Below are positions 51,315 to 60,972 of a DNA stretch of 64,000 nucleotides, one piece after another (the first letter of the stretch is position 1; every line of letters starts with the position of its first letter). Made by a program: the position numbers and the translations under genes. The notes under the pieces were generated by a model. That model was not told the origin of the DNA. It saw only the letters and a list, made by a program, of their open reading frames with translations, and did no database searches. The DNA comes from M55B112 sp964539395. GTDB taxonomy: Bacteria > Bacteroidota > Bacteroidia > Bacteroidales > GCA-2748055. Location: the NCBI GenBank assembly GCA_964539395.1, contig CAZIIU010000010.1:15895-79894 (forward strand), in the 5' to 3' direction.

Positions 51315-52634
51315 TCATTGCAGGTTACCGGTTGGTTTAGCCCGATTAACAACATCCTTATCAAAGTCCCGCACCAGCCGGATATACCACACCAATGTAA
51401 CAACCACCACCAGGAAGCTTGCTGCACTGAACAATCCGAGTGCCAACAGGATATCCTGCTGCCAGATTCCAACAACCATCCCGCCAATCCGCAGTAAAAG
51501 CCTGATAATATTGAGTAGAAAAGCTGTTTTCTGCAGCGAAAAAAGGTCGGGTATAAAGGTAAGCTGATTGGCCATAAAAGCTGTGAAAAACCAGGGGATC
51601 AACAATCGCATATACCTCCCCGACTCTTCCCATTCTGCTCCGAAGATGGTGCGAAAAATCAACGGTCCGAATATTCCTGCAAGCAGAAAGGGGATGATAC
51701 CTATCTGAAAGGATCGCTTTATCAGCATGATCACATCCCGCCTGATGGAGATGCGTTCATTATATTTCAAGATAACCCTTTGAGAAAAAACCTGTTCCAT
51801 CGAATTGGTCACCAGGTTCATCGGTCTGAAGATCATCGTAAACCCCAGGCTGTATAACCCCAGTTCTGCCGCTCCAAAATAGGCTCCCAACAGAAATACC
51901 GGTAATGAATTGGAAATATTGTTCACGAAGTTGTTAGGGAGGTTAAACCCGGGAAACCGGTAGTATATGGCCGCAACCTCTTTCATCCCGGCACGGGAGA
52001 CACCCGAGAAATGCATCCTGAACTTATGCAGCCAGCTGAATAAAAAGTATCCAACCCCCGCAACCTGTCCTGCAATCGCACCCAGAATCAGTCCGCCACC
52101 AGCCGGCACAGCCCCCGAGGTGGTCAGCTTTACCCCCGAATTAACGATCGATTGTGACAGGTTACCAACTGCAGTGTTTCGGAAAAGCTTGTGCCTGTTG
52201 TGCCAGTAAATCGACACCTGGAATAATCCGATCAGCATGGTCGACAATGGTACAAACCATAGCCACTTCTCTATGCCCGGCACCTGGAATCCTCCTGCGA
52301 TCTGCTCTCTGAAAAAGATAATAGCAACCAGCAGAACCAGACTCACCCCGATCGATAGTAAAAAACCAAGCGCAGAAAGGTTCACTGCCTTTTTATCGTC
52401 GGCCGGCATTAATATCGCCAACTGATACCTGCCCGTGGATATAATTCCTGTAACAGAAATAATGCCCATATACAACGAAAACAGCCCGTGTTCATCAGGG
52501 GTGTAGATTTTTGTTAAAACAGGGTAGATAGCCAATGCAATCAGCTGCGCAATCGTTGAGCCGGTCATGAGCATCGTCACATTCCTGAAAAACTCAGTGT
52601 TGTATATTGATCTCAGCTTCTTTCGCATAACCAA
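51315..52634 (-). CDS. Oligosaccharide flippase family protein (Wzx-like)
   Basis: An inner-membrane MOP-superfamily exporter that probably flips lipid-linked oligosaccharides. About twelve hydrophobic segments are seen, with an N-terminal MRKKLRSIYNTEFFRNVTMLMTGSTIAQLIALAIYPVLTKIYTPDEHGLFSLYMGIISVTGIISTGRYQLAI that has the TPDEYG-like box typical of Wzx. Length of 439 residues is normal. No glycosyltransferases or polysaccharide genes are next to it, so its substrate is open. Start codon ATG at 52634 or 52628. Confidence 0.85.
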   Translation of the reverse strand: MVMRKKLRSIYNTEFFRNVTMLMTGSTIAQLIALAIYPVLTKIYTPDEHGLFSLYMGIISVTGIISTGRYQLAILMPADDKKAVNLSALGFLLSIGVSLVLLVAIIFFREQIAGGFQVPGIEKWLWFVPLSTMLIGLFQVSIYWHNRHKLFRNTAVGNLSQSIVNSGVKLTTSGAVPAGGGLILGAIAGQVAGVGYFLFSWLHKFRMHFSGVSRAGMKEVAAIYYRFPGFNLPNNFVNNISNSLPVFLLGAYFGAAELGLYSLGFTMIFRPMNLVTNSMEQVFSQRVILKYNERISIRRDVIMLIKRSFQIGIIPFLLAGIFGPLIFRTIFGAEWEESGRYMRLLIPWFFTAFMANQLTFIPDLFSLQKTAFLLNIIRLLLRIGGMVVGIWQQDILLALGLFSAASFLVVVVTLVWYIRLVRDFDKDVVNRAKPTGNLQ

Positions 52635-52722
52635 AAGTAGCTATTTTCTGCAAAAATGGCAGTCGGCCCGCAACAAAACCGTTTGGCATGCTGTTTGACA
52701 ATAAGATTAATAAATTATTGCA

Positions 52723-53475
52723 ATGAGAATGATGAGATCATCCAACCCGGCCATGACGGGAAAAATATTTGAAAAGACAGCCGCCACAAGCGAGCAAACC
52801 GGTGCCATGACGATCAACGGTACGATCAATAAAATAGGAGTACTTCTTTTACTGGTGATCGCGGGAGCGGCCTACACGTGGAACAAGGTTACCGGGCTGG
52901 ATCCGGCAGGGGCACAAACATATATTTTCATAGGACTGATCGGTGGTCTGATCGCTGCGATGGTAACGATCTTCAGACCCCGGTCTGCAGCAATTACTGC
53001 CCCCATTTACGCGATTCTCGAAGGACTTTTCCTCGGCGGAATCAGCGCTATGATCAACCAACAGTACGAGGGTATCCCCTTCCAGGCAGTACTACTTACG
53101 ATCGGCACACTTTTTAGCATGCTATTCCTCTACCGATCGGGATATATCAGAGCAACACCAAAATTCAGAAGGGGTGTGTTAATGGCCACGGGGGCAGTCT
53201 TCTTTGCCTACATTATAAGTTTTCTATTCAGTCTGTTCAATATGAACATCGGATTTATGCACAGCTCAGGCCCGATAGGAATTCTCATAAGCCTCGTGAT
53301 CATAGGCATAGCTGCCCTGAACCTCATCCTCGATTTCGACTTTATTGAAAAAGGTGCACAGATGTCGGCTCCCAAGTACATGGAGTGGTATGGTGCATTC
53401 GGACTGCTGGTTACACTGATCTGGTTATATATTGAATTCCTCAGACTGCTGTCGCGGTTTGCAGGCAGGGATTAG
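52723..53475 (+). CDS. Bax inhibitor-1/YccA family membrane protein
   Basis: A 250-residue membrane protein of the BI-1 fold. The family parts are a cytoplasmic N-terminus (RSSNPAMTGKIFEKT), then TINGTINKIGVLLLLVIAGAAYTW, and six further helices including PIYAILEGLFLGGISAMINQQYEGIPFQAVLLTIGTLFSMLFLY, with the conserved EGLFLG segment, and NLILDFDFIEKGAQMSAPKYMEWYGAFGLLVTLIWLYIEFLRLL. The last Asp pair matches the calcium-leak-sensing pair of this family (BsYetJ). The YccA-type function in this phylum is unknown. Start ATG 52723 or 52732. Confidence 0.9.
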   Translation: MRMMRSSNPAMTGKIFEKTAATSEQTGAMTINGTINKIGVLLLLVIAGAAYTWNKVTGLDPAGAQTYIFIGLIGGLIAAMVTIFRPRSAAITAPIYAILEGLFLGGISAMINQQYEGIPFQAVLLTIGTLFSMLFLYRSGYIRATPKFRRGVLMATGAVFFAYIISFLFSLFNMNIGFMHSSGPIGILISLVIIGIAALNLILDFDFIEKGAQMSAPKYMEWYGAFGLLVTLIWLYIEFLRLLSRFAGRD

Positions 53476-53587
53476 TATCCGGAATAATTAGGAAACGATC
53501 CGGACAGGTAATAAATAACATGCTGCAACATCGGCTATTATTGAAAATGGTGCGTATATTTACCTGCCATTTTTTTAATAGTTGCCA

Positions 53588-55063
53588 ATGTCAGATCTGG
53601 AACAATATTTTCGAAAATTCAGGAAGAATATTGTAGGTTATCAGCAAGAGTTCCAATCGCCCTATGGCATAAAAAAGATCTATTATGCCGACTGGATCGC
53701 CAGCGGACGGCTATACGGTCCTATTGAAAACAGGATCACCCATGTTTTCGGTCCATTTGTGGCCAACACCCATTCGGAGTCAACTACCACCGGTACCCTG
53801 ATCACTAAAGCATATCACTATTCACACAAGTTCATTAAGAAACATGTGAACGCAGGTCCGAACGATGTGATCATCACTGCAGGATTTGGAATGACTGCCG
53901 TGATAAACAAGTTAATGAGGATCCTTAGTATGCGGGGATGCGGGGGCGCCGACCACGACTGTGTGAAGGGGATGGACAAACCGGTAGTGTTTGTCACCCA
54001 TATGGAGCACCACTCCAACCACACTTCCTGGTTTGAAACCATCGCCGAGGTGGTGCAGCTACAGCCCGACAAAGATCTGCTGGTCGATCTCAACGATCTG
54101 CACGATAAACTGGAGCTATATAAGGACCGTACTTTTAAAATCGGATCCTTTACCGCCTGTTCGAATGTAACAGGTATCTGCACACCGGTTCACCAGATGG
54201 CAAAGCTGATGCATGAATACGGTGGACTGGTATTTGTAGATTATGCTGCCGGGGCGCCCTATCTGCATATCGACATGCATCCGGAAGATCCGCTTGAGAA
54301 ACTGGATGCTGTATTCTTTTCGCCACATAAGTTCCTTGGCGGACCAGGATCTTCGGGGGTACTGGTGTTCGACAAAGCGATGTATAAGCTCGATGCGCCG
54401 GATAACCCGGGAGGGGGAACGGTCGACTGGACCAACCCATGGGGAAAATACAAGTATGTGGACGATATCGAGGCTCGTGAGGATGGAGGAACACCAGGAT
54501 TCCTGCAGTCGATAAGGGCCGCACTGGCCATTGAATTAAAGGAGCAGATGGGGGTAGAAAAGATCCTGGCACGGGAGAAGGAACTGCTGGAGATTGCATT
54601 CAGCGGACTATCCGGCATAGCGGGTATCGAGATCCTGGCTGAGCACATCAGGGAACGGATCGGGGTAATCTCTTTTTATCACCCTCAGATACATTTTAAC
54701 CTTATGGTGAAACTGCTGAACGACCGGTACGGAATACAGACACGCGGTGGATGCGCCTGCGCAGGAACTTACGGACACTACCTGCTGGAGGTTAGTTACG
54801 ACCGCAGCAACGAGATCACAGAGAAGATCAGCAGCGGGGATCTGTCTGAAAAACCGGGCTGGGTTAGATGGTCTCTGCATCCTGTTATGAAGGACGAGGA
54901 GATCCATTATTTCATTGCAGCTGTCAAAGAGATCGTTGAAAATATTCGTACCTTTGAAAAGGATTATGTGTATGTTCGTTCAAAGAATGAATACATTCAC
55001 TCCTCCGAGGTGAACTCTAACCGTGATAAAAAGATATTGGATTCCTGGTTCAGCCTGGATTAG
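53588..55063 (+). CDS. Aminotransferase class V-fold PLP enzyme, cysteine-desulfurase-like
   Basis: A PLP-dependent enzyme of 491 residues. The start ATG 53588 is preferred to TTG 53582. The PLP lysine is in FFSPHKFLGGPGSSGVLVFDK, preceded by VFVDYAAGAPYLHIDMHP, and TNTHSE-like NTHSESTTTG binds PLP phosphate. A Cys-rich segment TRGGCACAGTYGHYLL near residue 400 occupies the place of the catalytic cysteine loop of NifS/SufS-type desulfurases. The protein is about 80 residues longer than SufS and has a longer N-terminal region and a C-terminal extension. The substrate is uncertain. A nine-base gap precedes the GNAT-like gene. Confidence 0.85.
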   Translation: MSDLEQYFRKFRKNIVGYQQEFQSPYGIKKIYYADWIASGRLYGPIENRITHVFGPFVANTHSESTTTGTLITKAYHYSHKFIKKHVNAGPNDVIITAGFGMTAVINKLMRILSMRGCGGADHDCVKGMDKPVVFVTHMEHHSNHTSWFETIAEVVQLQPDKDLLVDLNDLHDKLELYKDRTFKIGSFTACSNVTGICTPVHQMAKLMHEYGGLVFVDYAAGAPYLHIDMHPEDPLEKLDAVFFSPHKFLGGPGSSGVLVFDKAMYKLDAPDNPGGGTVDWTNPWGKYKYVDDIEAREDGGTPGFLQSIRAALAIELKEQMGVEKILAREKELLEIAFSGLSGIAGIEILAEHIRERIGVISFYHPQIHFNLMVKLLNDRYGIQTRGGCACAGTYGHYLLEVSYDRSNEITEKISSGDLSEKPGWVRWSLHPVMKDEEIHYFIAAVKEIVENIRTFEKDYVYVRSKNEYIHSSEVNSNRDKKILDSWFSLD

Positions 55064-55072
55064 GTAAGTGTA

Positions 55073-56269
55073 ATGGAAGTCAGAATTGTAAACGACAAGA
55101 AAACGAGGAGAGCCTTCCTGAACCTCCCAAGAAGACTCTATAAGGACGACACCAACTATGTCATTCCTTTCGACAGGGACATTGAGGCAGCATTTGATCC
55201 CCAAAAGAGTGTCCATTTTAAACAGGGAGATGCCTGCCGTTGGATCTTGCTGAACGATACAGGGAAAGTTATCGGCAGGATTGCCGCCTTCTATGAAAAA
55301 GACAAGGTTGAAGCCGACTACGCCCACAGCGGAGGCTGCGGTTTTTTCGAGTGTATTAACAGGCAGGAGGCCGCCAACACACTCTTCGATGCGGCTGCCG
55401 GGTGGCTAAAAGGAAAAGGGCTGGAAGCGATGACCGGACCAGTGAACTTCGGGGAAAATGAATCAAACTGGGGCTGCCTGGTTCACGGGTTTGAACCGCA
55501 GGGCTACGGAATGGCCTATAACCTGCCTTACTACAAAGAACTGTTCGAAAATTACGGCTTTCATCTCTTCTACAGGCAGTATAGTTTCCACATCGACATT
55601 GAAAAACCCTTTCCGGAACGGTTCTGGAAAATCGCCGAATGGATCAACCGGCGTCCGGGATACAGCTTCAGACACTTTGAATACAAGGATGCCGATAAGT
55701 ATGTGAAAGATACGGTTAAGGTCTATAACGAGGCATGGCCCCTGCTGAAGGAAGATTTCACTCCACTGGATCCAAAGGCGGTATATGACCTGTTGCAGAA
55801 AGCAAAACCAATCCTCGATCCTGAGCTCTGTTGGTTCGCCTATTATAAAGATGAGCCAATTGCCTTCTTCACCTTTCTGCCCGATGCAAACCAGATATTC
55901 CGACACCTTGACGGTAAACTTAACCTGTATAACAAACTTAAGTTCCTGATTATGCGACAAAGGAAGGTGATGACCCGTATGCGAGGCAATGCTGCGGGCG
56001 TTTCGCCCAAATACCAAAACTCCGGGGTGGAGTCAGGCGTAATTTACGAACTGAAAAAGGTGGTCGACAGAAGACCCCAGTACAAGCAGGTGGAACTTTC
56101 ATGGGTGGGCGATTTCAATCCTAAAATGATATCCCTGTACAAGGCTACCGGTGCTTACCATGCCAAGACACATCATACCTACCGCTACATGATCAACAAA
56201 ACAATCCCCTACCGCCGCTTTATGCCGGAAAAAGTGGACGAATCGGTGCTTCCCGATGCTGGTAATTGA
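55073..56269 (+). CDS. GNAT-fold acyltransferase-like protein, uncharacterised
   Basis: A 398-residue protein I recognise only by fold pattern. It begins MEVRIVNDKKTRRAFLNLPRRLYKDDTNYVIPFDRDIEAAFDP and has VIGRIAAFYEKD, GGCGFFECINRQEAANTLFDAAAGWLKGKGLEAMTGPVNFGENESNWGCLVHGF and later ELSWVGDFNPKMISLYKATGA, a set that occurs in YghO-like GNAT proteins of Bacteroidota. Two acetyltransferase-like modules are probable. The role is unknown. It follows the class V enzyme by nine bases and is probably cotranscribed with it. Confidence 0.65.
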   Translation: MEVRIVNDKKTRRAFLNLPRRLYKDDTNYVIPFDRDIEAAFDPQKSVHFKQGDACRWILLNDTGKVIGRIAAFYEKDKVEADYAHSGGCGFFECINRQEAANTLFDAAAGWLKGKGLEAMTGPVNFGENESNWGCLVHGFEPQGYGMAYNLPYYKELFENYGFHLFYRQYSFHIDIEKPFPERFWKIAEWINRRPGYSFRHFEYKDADKYVKDTVKVYNEAWPLLKEDFTPLDPKAVYDLLQKAKPILDPELCWFAYYKDEPIAFFTFLPDANQIFRHLDGKLNLYNKLKFLIMRQRKVMTRMRGNAAGVSPKYQNSGVESGVIYELKKVVDRRPQYKQVELSWVGDFNPKMISLYKATGAYHAKTHHTYRYMINKTIPYRRFMPEKVDESVLPDAGN

Positions 56270-56305
56270 TTTGTATAAGGATATGCATCTGATCTGTGAA
56301 AAAGT

Positions 56306-56336
56306 TTTGTATAAAAGTGAAACATGATTATCTTTG
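56306..56336 (+). promoter_or_regulatory. Complete Bacteroidota promoter before rpmE2
   Basis: TTTG at 56306-56309, a 19-base spacer, and TATCTTTG at 56329-56336 match the -33/-7 consensus of the primary sigma factor. Transcription would start near 56343, about 42 bases before the L31 ATG. Confidence 0.75.
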
Positions 56337-56384
56337 CAGTCCGTTTCAAAACAGAATCTTAAAAGGCATAAAAATAAGACCAAG

Positions 56385-56645
56385 ATGAAAAAAGGAATAC
56401 ATCCGGAGAATTATAGGTTAGTGGCATTCAAGGATATGTCGAACGAGGAGGTTTTCATTACCAAATCATCTGCAGCATCCAAGGAGACCATCAAGATCGA
56501 AGGTGTTGAATATCCGCTGATCAAGGTGGAAATCTCCAACACATCACACCCTTTCTATACCGGTAAGATGAAGCTTGTAGATACGGCCGGACGTGTGGAT
56601 AAATTTATGAACAGGTACAAAAAGCATTACGACAACAAGAAGTAA
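56385..56645 (+). CDS. rpmE2: 50S ribosomal protein L31, type B (zinc-free)
   Basis: An 86-residue protein of the large ribosomal subunit. The sequence MKKGIHPENYRLVAFKDM, ASKETIKIEGVEYPLIKVEISNTSHPFYTGKMKLVDTAGRVDKFMNRYKKHY is typical of the L31 type B family, which lacks the CxxC zinc motif; no cysteine is present. A longer frame from 56334 has no sense as a start because ATG 56385 gives the conserved N-terminus. A near-perfect promoter lies upstream. No zinc-bearing L31 is in the window. Confidence 0.95.
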   Translation: MKKGIHPENYRLVAFKDMSNEEVFITKSSAASKETIKIEGVEYPLIKVEISNTSHPFYTGKMKLVDTAGRVDKFMNRYKKHYDNKK

Positions 56646-56752
56646 GGCTTCACCTGTTTTTTTAAAAATAAATGAAGTGTTTTGCAGTTGCGGAACACTT
56701 CTTTTATTTAGTAGCTGCCAATTACAAGTAGCCCTCTTTGCTATAATTTGTG

Positions 56753-56760
56753 TATATTTG
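56753..56760 (+). promoter_or_regulatory. -7 box before the GlmU-like gene
   Basis: TATATTTG, an exact TAnnTTTG match, lies 49 bases before the ATG at 56809 and supports that start rather than a longer frame from 56677. Confidence 0.45.
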
Positions 56761-56808
56761 TCTCAGGATGCCAATTGTCTTGACTATAAAAGGTTATACA
56801 CATTTGAA

Positions 56809-57996
56809 ATGAACCTGATACTATTCGACGACCAATACCGCGACAACCTGTTACCGCTTACATTTACAAAGCCTGTTGCCGAATTGCGTGTTGGCATCCT
56901 AACCATCCGCGAAAAATGGGAAAAACGTCTGAATCTCAAGGGTTCCTACCTCACGCAGGATTACCTCCAGACTAAATTTACCACCCATATTACAGATACC
57001 AACCTGCTTGTCAACGGTTCCCTCCTACCCAACCCGTCACTTACTGATGCGGTGCAAAAACTGAAAACCGGTCATTCCCTCAAAAAGGGCAACACTCTTC
57101 TGGCAGTAAAAACTGCATCAGGGAATTTCAATCTGAACAATGCTGACCTGATCAACAAGGCAGCAGAATTCCCCGGAGAGACTGTACTCATCGATTTTCC
57201 CTGGAAAATTTTCACTTACAACGGACCGGAAATCGCAGCCGATTATGCCCTGCTCACCTCCGGTCGCAAATCGGAACCTTTAAGCGAAACGGTCAGTGTG
57301 CTGCACCGTGAAAATATATTCGTGGAGAAGGGGTTCACCGGGGAGTATTTTACCCTGAACGCCTCTACCGGACCAGTCTATCTGGGAAAAGAGAGTGAGA
57401 TCATGGAAGGATCTGTGATCCGCGGTCCTTTTGCTCTGGGAGCGCATTCCACCATTAAACTGGCCGCGAAAATCTACGGTCCTACCACCATCGGACCATA
57501 CTGCAAGGCCGGGGGTGAATTAAACAACGCTGTGTTGCAGGGATATTCCAACAAGGGACATGACGGTTTCCTCGGGAACGCTGTGCTGAGCGAATGGTGC
57601 AACCTGGGTGCAGACACCAATAACTCCAACCTGAAGAACAATTATACGGAGGTGAAGATGTGGAACTACCCCTCGAACAGGTTCATTAAAACAGGACTGC
57701 AGTTTTGCGGACTTATCATGGGCGATCACTCCAAAACCGGGATCAACACCATGTTCAATACCGGAACTGTTGTTGGTGTGAGTGCCAATATTTTCGGGGC
57801 AGGGTTCCCGCGCAACTTCATCCCCTCATTCTCATGGGGCGGGGCAGTCGGACTCGATCATTACAAGTTGGAGAAGGCCTTTGAAACAATGGAGCAGGTA
57901 ATGCACAGACGAGATGTAAAGCTTACAGAAACCGACAGGGATATTTTCAGGCACATTTTTTATGAGACAGAAAAATACCGAAGGTGGAATCATTAA
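56809..57996 (+). CDS. GlmU/GlgC-like putative sugar nucleotidyltransferase with left-handed beta-helix
   Basis: A 395-residue protein found in Bacteroidota that resembles GlmU. ATG 56809 is used because residues further upstream are unrelated. The N-terminal domain begins MNLILFDDQYRDNLLPLTFTKPVAELRVGILTIREKW, but it lacks the LAAGxGTRM signature of active nucleotidyltransferases. From residue about 230 is a left-handed beta-helix: GPVYLGKESEIMEGSVIRGPFALGAHSTIKLAAKIYGPTTIGPYCKAGGELNNAVLQGYSNKGHDGFLGNAVLSEWCNLGADTNNSNLKNNY, close to the acetyltransferase half of GlmU. GlmM is encoded in this window at 62430 but is not adjacent. A transferase or regulatory role is possible; activity is not shown. 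Confidence 0.8.
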   Translation: MNLILFDDQYRDNLLPLTFTKPVAELRVGILTIREKWEKRLNLKGSYLTQDYLQTKFTTHITDTNLLVNGSLLPNPSLTDAVQKLKTGHSLKKGNTLLAVKTASGNFNLNNADLINKAAEFPGETVLIDFPWKIFTYNGPEIAADYALLTSGRKSEPLSETVSVLHRENIFVEKGFTGEYFTLNASTGPVYLGKESEIMEGSVIRGPFALGAHSTIKLAAKIYGPTTIGPYCKAGGELNNAVLQGYSNKGHDGFLGNAVLSEWCNLGADTNNSNLKNNYTEVKMWNYPSNRFIKTGLQFCGLIMGDHSKTGINTMFNTGTVVGVSANIFGAGFPRNFIPSFSWGGAVGLDHYKLEKAFETMEQVMHRRDVKLTETDRDIFRHIFYETEKYRRWNH

Positions 57997-58101
57997 GGTA
58001 CGGAACATCAGACTTGCATTAAGGATATAAAAGATCCTTACAAATTCCGAGGCTGCACTGCATTGAATGTGCCTGCAGAAAATACAATCCTTTCGTTTTG
58101 T

Positions 58102-59610
58102 TTATCGCAACAATATCTCATCGAAGTCCTGTTCAAGTTTCGCATCCCGGATCCAGTCGTAGAGTGTCAGTATCCGCAGGCTGTAGAAATAGTCCCAGTA
58201 ATTTCTCAGTGCCTGCACGTAACCCCTTCGGGCTACATCTTTCTCTTCAAGAGCCACATTCAGGTCGAGCACATCTATTTTCCCGATCAGGAACCTCTGC
58301 TTGGTCACCTCATACCGCTTCTCAGCGATAGTATCTGCCTTCGAAGCAATCTGTAACTGCTCACCCTGCAGGTTAAACTGCATCACCTGGAGGAAAATCT
58401 GTTGTTCAAAGTCACTGCGCGACTGGATCACGTTGGTTTTCACAACATCCTCGGCCGACTGTGCCATCCTGTACCTCCCACGTCCAAGTCCCCAGTCGAG
58501 AATCGGTATTTCAAACCCGACCCGCACCCGCTGCTGGTCCTCCGGATCTACATAGACGCTGCCAAGATCGTCCGCGTTCTTACTCATCCCGTATAATGCG
58601 AACAGGTTTGCCTGGATGCCTTTCTGGGAGCGGGCCTGCGCCACACTCTGCTCCGCCTCCAGGAGTTGACGCTGCATCTCCAGTATCTCCGGATTGTTGG
58701 TATTAGCCTCCTGAAGCGCGCGACCCAGATCGATTTTTATTTCAGGTATCTCATCGGGAACAACCAGCTCAATATCGACCATTTCGCTGTACCCCAGAAA
58801 TGAACGCAACCGGAACTTCTTCACCTCCAGGTCAATATTCGCGGCATTCAGGGCCGTACCGGCGTTCAGGTAGCTCAGTTCCATTTGCAACAGCTCATTC
58901 TCCGCTATCGTGCCGAGGTTGTACCTCCCCGTTGCAATATTATAGAGGGTGTCATTATTCGCGAAATTCTTTTTTGCAATCTCCAGGTTGATCTGTGCCA
59001 GGATCAGGTCGAAAAAATAGCCCACCGCCCTGTTGCTCACCTGTTCAAGCGTATGGATCAGGTCCTTCTTTGCCTCCTCGTATTTCGCCGGTTCTATCTT
59101 TTTCTGCCATTTAAAGGCATTGTATCCGTTTATCGGCTGCCTGAATCCAATAGTGAAAGGATATGCAAGGTAGCTCAGATCGGGGTTGATCCCCAGGTTG
59201 TCGATCCGTTGCAAACTCGAATTTAAAAAAACACTGCCTCCTGTAAGTCCCACGTTCTGTGAAAACTGCATCTCCAGGGAATTGTTCATGACCGAACGTG
59301 AGACGAAATGCTCTGTACCATCGTCGCGAATCACCTTATCGATGGAACGATTGAAATCCGGTAGTGTTGAGTTAAGGGTCAAGGATGGCAAAAAGCTCGC
59401 CTGGTAGGTCCGGTATTCCCAGTAGCTGCCCCTGAACTGATGCCGGGCCATGGTGGCCATGGGCGACTGCTCACGGGCAAGCTCAACGACATCATATAAT
59501 GTCAGACGAAGTCTCATCGTATCACCCTGTGTATCTCTCTGTATATCTCCCTGTGCAATTACAGAGGAAGCAACTGCCACGATAAAAACAAAAACAAATG
59601 CAGGTTTCAT
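58102..59610 (-). CDS. TolC family outer-membrane efflux protein
   Basis: Forms the outer-membrane channel of a tripartite exporter. A signal peptide (MKPAFVFVFIVAVASSVIAQG) is followed by long alpha-helical hairpins typical of TolC: ARSQKGIQANLFALYGMSKNADD, FEIPILDWGLGRGRYRMAQSAEDV and VTKQRFLIGKIDVLDLNVALEEKDVARRGYVQALRNYWDYFYSLRILTLYD, which carries the conserved tail. Length of 502 residues is normal. It is the last of three genes on the minus strand after the permease, 15 bases away. Confidence 0.93.
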   Translation of the reverse strand: MKPAFVFVFIVAVASSVIAQGDIQRDTQGDTMRLRLTLYDVVELAREQSPMATMARHQFRGSYWEYRTYQASFLPSLTLNSTLPDFNRSIDKVIRDDGTEHFVSRSVMNNSLEMQFSQNVGLTGGSVFLNSSLQRIDNLGINPDLSYLAYPFTIGFRQPINGYNAFKWQKKIEPAKYEEAKKDLIHTLEQVSNRAVGYFFDLILAQINLEIAKKNFANNDTLYNIATGRYNLGTIAENELLQMELSYLNAGTALNAANIDLEVKKFRLRSFLGYSEMVDIELVVPDEIPEIKIDLGRALQEANTNNPEILEMQRQLLEAEQSVAQARSQKGIQANLFALYGMSKNADDLGSVYVDPEDQQRVRVGFEIPILDWGLGRGRYRMAQSAEDVVKTNVIQSRSDFEQQIFLQVMQFNLQGEQLQIASKADTIAEKRYEVTKQRFLIGKIDVLDLNVALEEKDVARRGYVQALRNYWDYFYSLRILTLYDWIRDAKLEQDFDEILLR

Positions 59611-59625
59611 ATCGAAAAGAATTTC

Positions 59626-60972
59626 CTATTCATACCTTAATGATTCTATTGGGTCCTTTTCAGAGGCTCGTTTTGCGGGTGAGTATCCAAAAATAACACC
59701 CACTGAGGCCGACACGAAAAAAGCGATCATCACACTTACCGGGGAGACAATGGTAAGGATGTCGGCAAACCTTGTAATCATCGCCGATGCGATCACACCG
59801 AGCAGCACACCTATAAGTCCGCCAGTTACGCTAATCAATACAGCTTCTGCAAGGAACTGTACCACGATATCCATCTTCTTCGCACCGATCGCAAGCCTGG
59901 TACCAATCTCCTTGATTCGCTCCATCACAGTGGCAAACATGATATTCATAATTCCTATTCCCCCCACCAGCAGGGAGATACTGGCAATTGCACCCAGCAC
60001 GACATTGAAAATGTCTTTGGTGCGCTGCTCCTGCTTCAGCAATAGTTCCGGGACTGTAATCTCAAAATCGTTTACTCCCTGGTGTCTGCGGAGCATCATC
60101 CGGGCAAGAACATCCGTCGATGGATTCAACTGTTTCGAATCATTCACCTGCACGATGATCCTGTCGAGCTGGTGGTAATTACCTGCTGTGTTCTGATTTG
60201 GGGAAACACTTATCCGGAACCAGGGGCCCCATCTGATTGTGTTTTTCGAACGCAATGCCTGAAGCTCCCTGTTCTGAAGCCTCAACAGCATCGCTTTTAC
60301 AGGAACATATATATTGTCGTTCATTACATTTACACCGATATTCTCAAAACGTGTGAGGTTGACATTAGATTTCTCCAAAACACCTACTACCTGCAGCCAT
60401 ACACGGTCGAATTTAATGTATTCTCCAATGGGGTCAGTTTTCGGGAAAAAGGTGTTCTTGATATTTGCACCGATTACGCACACCGGTATTCCGTTTGTCT
60501 CCTGAAAATCATTAAAATAAGTTCCACGCTCAAGCGGCAGATTAAAAATATCAAAGTATTCGTTTGAGACTCCGAACAGCTTGGCAGATTCCCGCTTCCC
60601 CGCCTTTACAGCGTTTGAGCTCATAACAATCTCCGGACTTACCTGTTTAAGTGTTGGCAGTATCTTCCTGATAGCATCCACATCCTTCAGAGTCAATCCA
60701 GGCGAAAACTTTCTCTTTTCCTTGTTTTCGCCATTACCCTCAGTACCTTCAGACTCTGGTACGGTTACAATCGGAGTGATCATTATATTATTGACTCCCA
60801 CCATTTTGATCTGCTCGAGGATCTCCTGCTGGGCACCCTTTCCGATGGCCAGCATAGTGATCACTGCGGCAACGCCAAATATTATTCCCAGCGCTGTAAG
60901 CAGGCTTCGCAGCTGATTCGCCATGATCGACTCGATGGCTATAACGATATCATGAAAATAGCGGCCCATCAT
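59626..60972 (-). CDS. MacB-like ABC transporter permease
   Basis: An inner-membrane permease of the MacB/FtsX type, 448 residues. It starts MMGRYFHDIVIAIESIMANQLRSLLTALGIIFGVAAVITMLAIGKGAQQEI, the typical first helix and amphipathic segment, then a large periplasmic MacB_PCD domain, and three C-terminal helices (DIFNVVLGAIASISLLVGGIGIMNIMFATVMERIKEIGTRLAIGAKKMDIVVQFLAEAVLISVTGGLIGVLLGV). No Walker A is present, so it is a stand-alone permease and not the fused MacB. A separate ATPase is needed; none is encoded in this operon. It overlaps the adaptor gene by one base. Confidence 0.92.
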   Translation of the reverse strand: MMGRYFHDIVIAIESIMANQLRSLLTALGIIFGVAAVITMLAIGKGAQQEILEQIKMVGVNNIMITPIVTVPESEGTEGNGENKEKRKFSPGLTLKDVDAIRKILPTLKQVSPEIVMSSNAVKAGKRESAKLFGVSNEYFDIFNLPLERGTYFNDFQETNGIPVCVIGANIKNTFFPKTDPIGEYIKFDRVWLQVVGVLEKSNVNLTRFENIGVNVMNDNIYVPVKAMLLRLQNRELQALRSKNTIRWGPWFRISVSPNQNTAGNYHQLDRIIVQVNDSKQLNPSTDVLARMMLRRHQGVNDFEITVPELLLKQEQRTKDIFNVVLGAIASISLLVGGIGIMNIMFATVMERIKEIGTRLAIGAKKMDIVVQFLAEAVLISVTGGLIGVLLGVIASAMITRFADILTIVSPVSVMIAFFVSASVGVIFGYSPAKRASEKDPIESLRYE

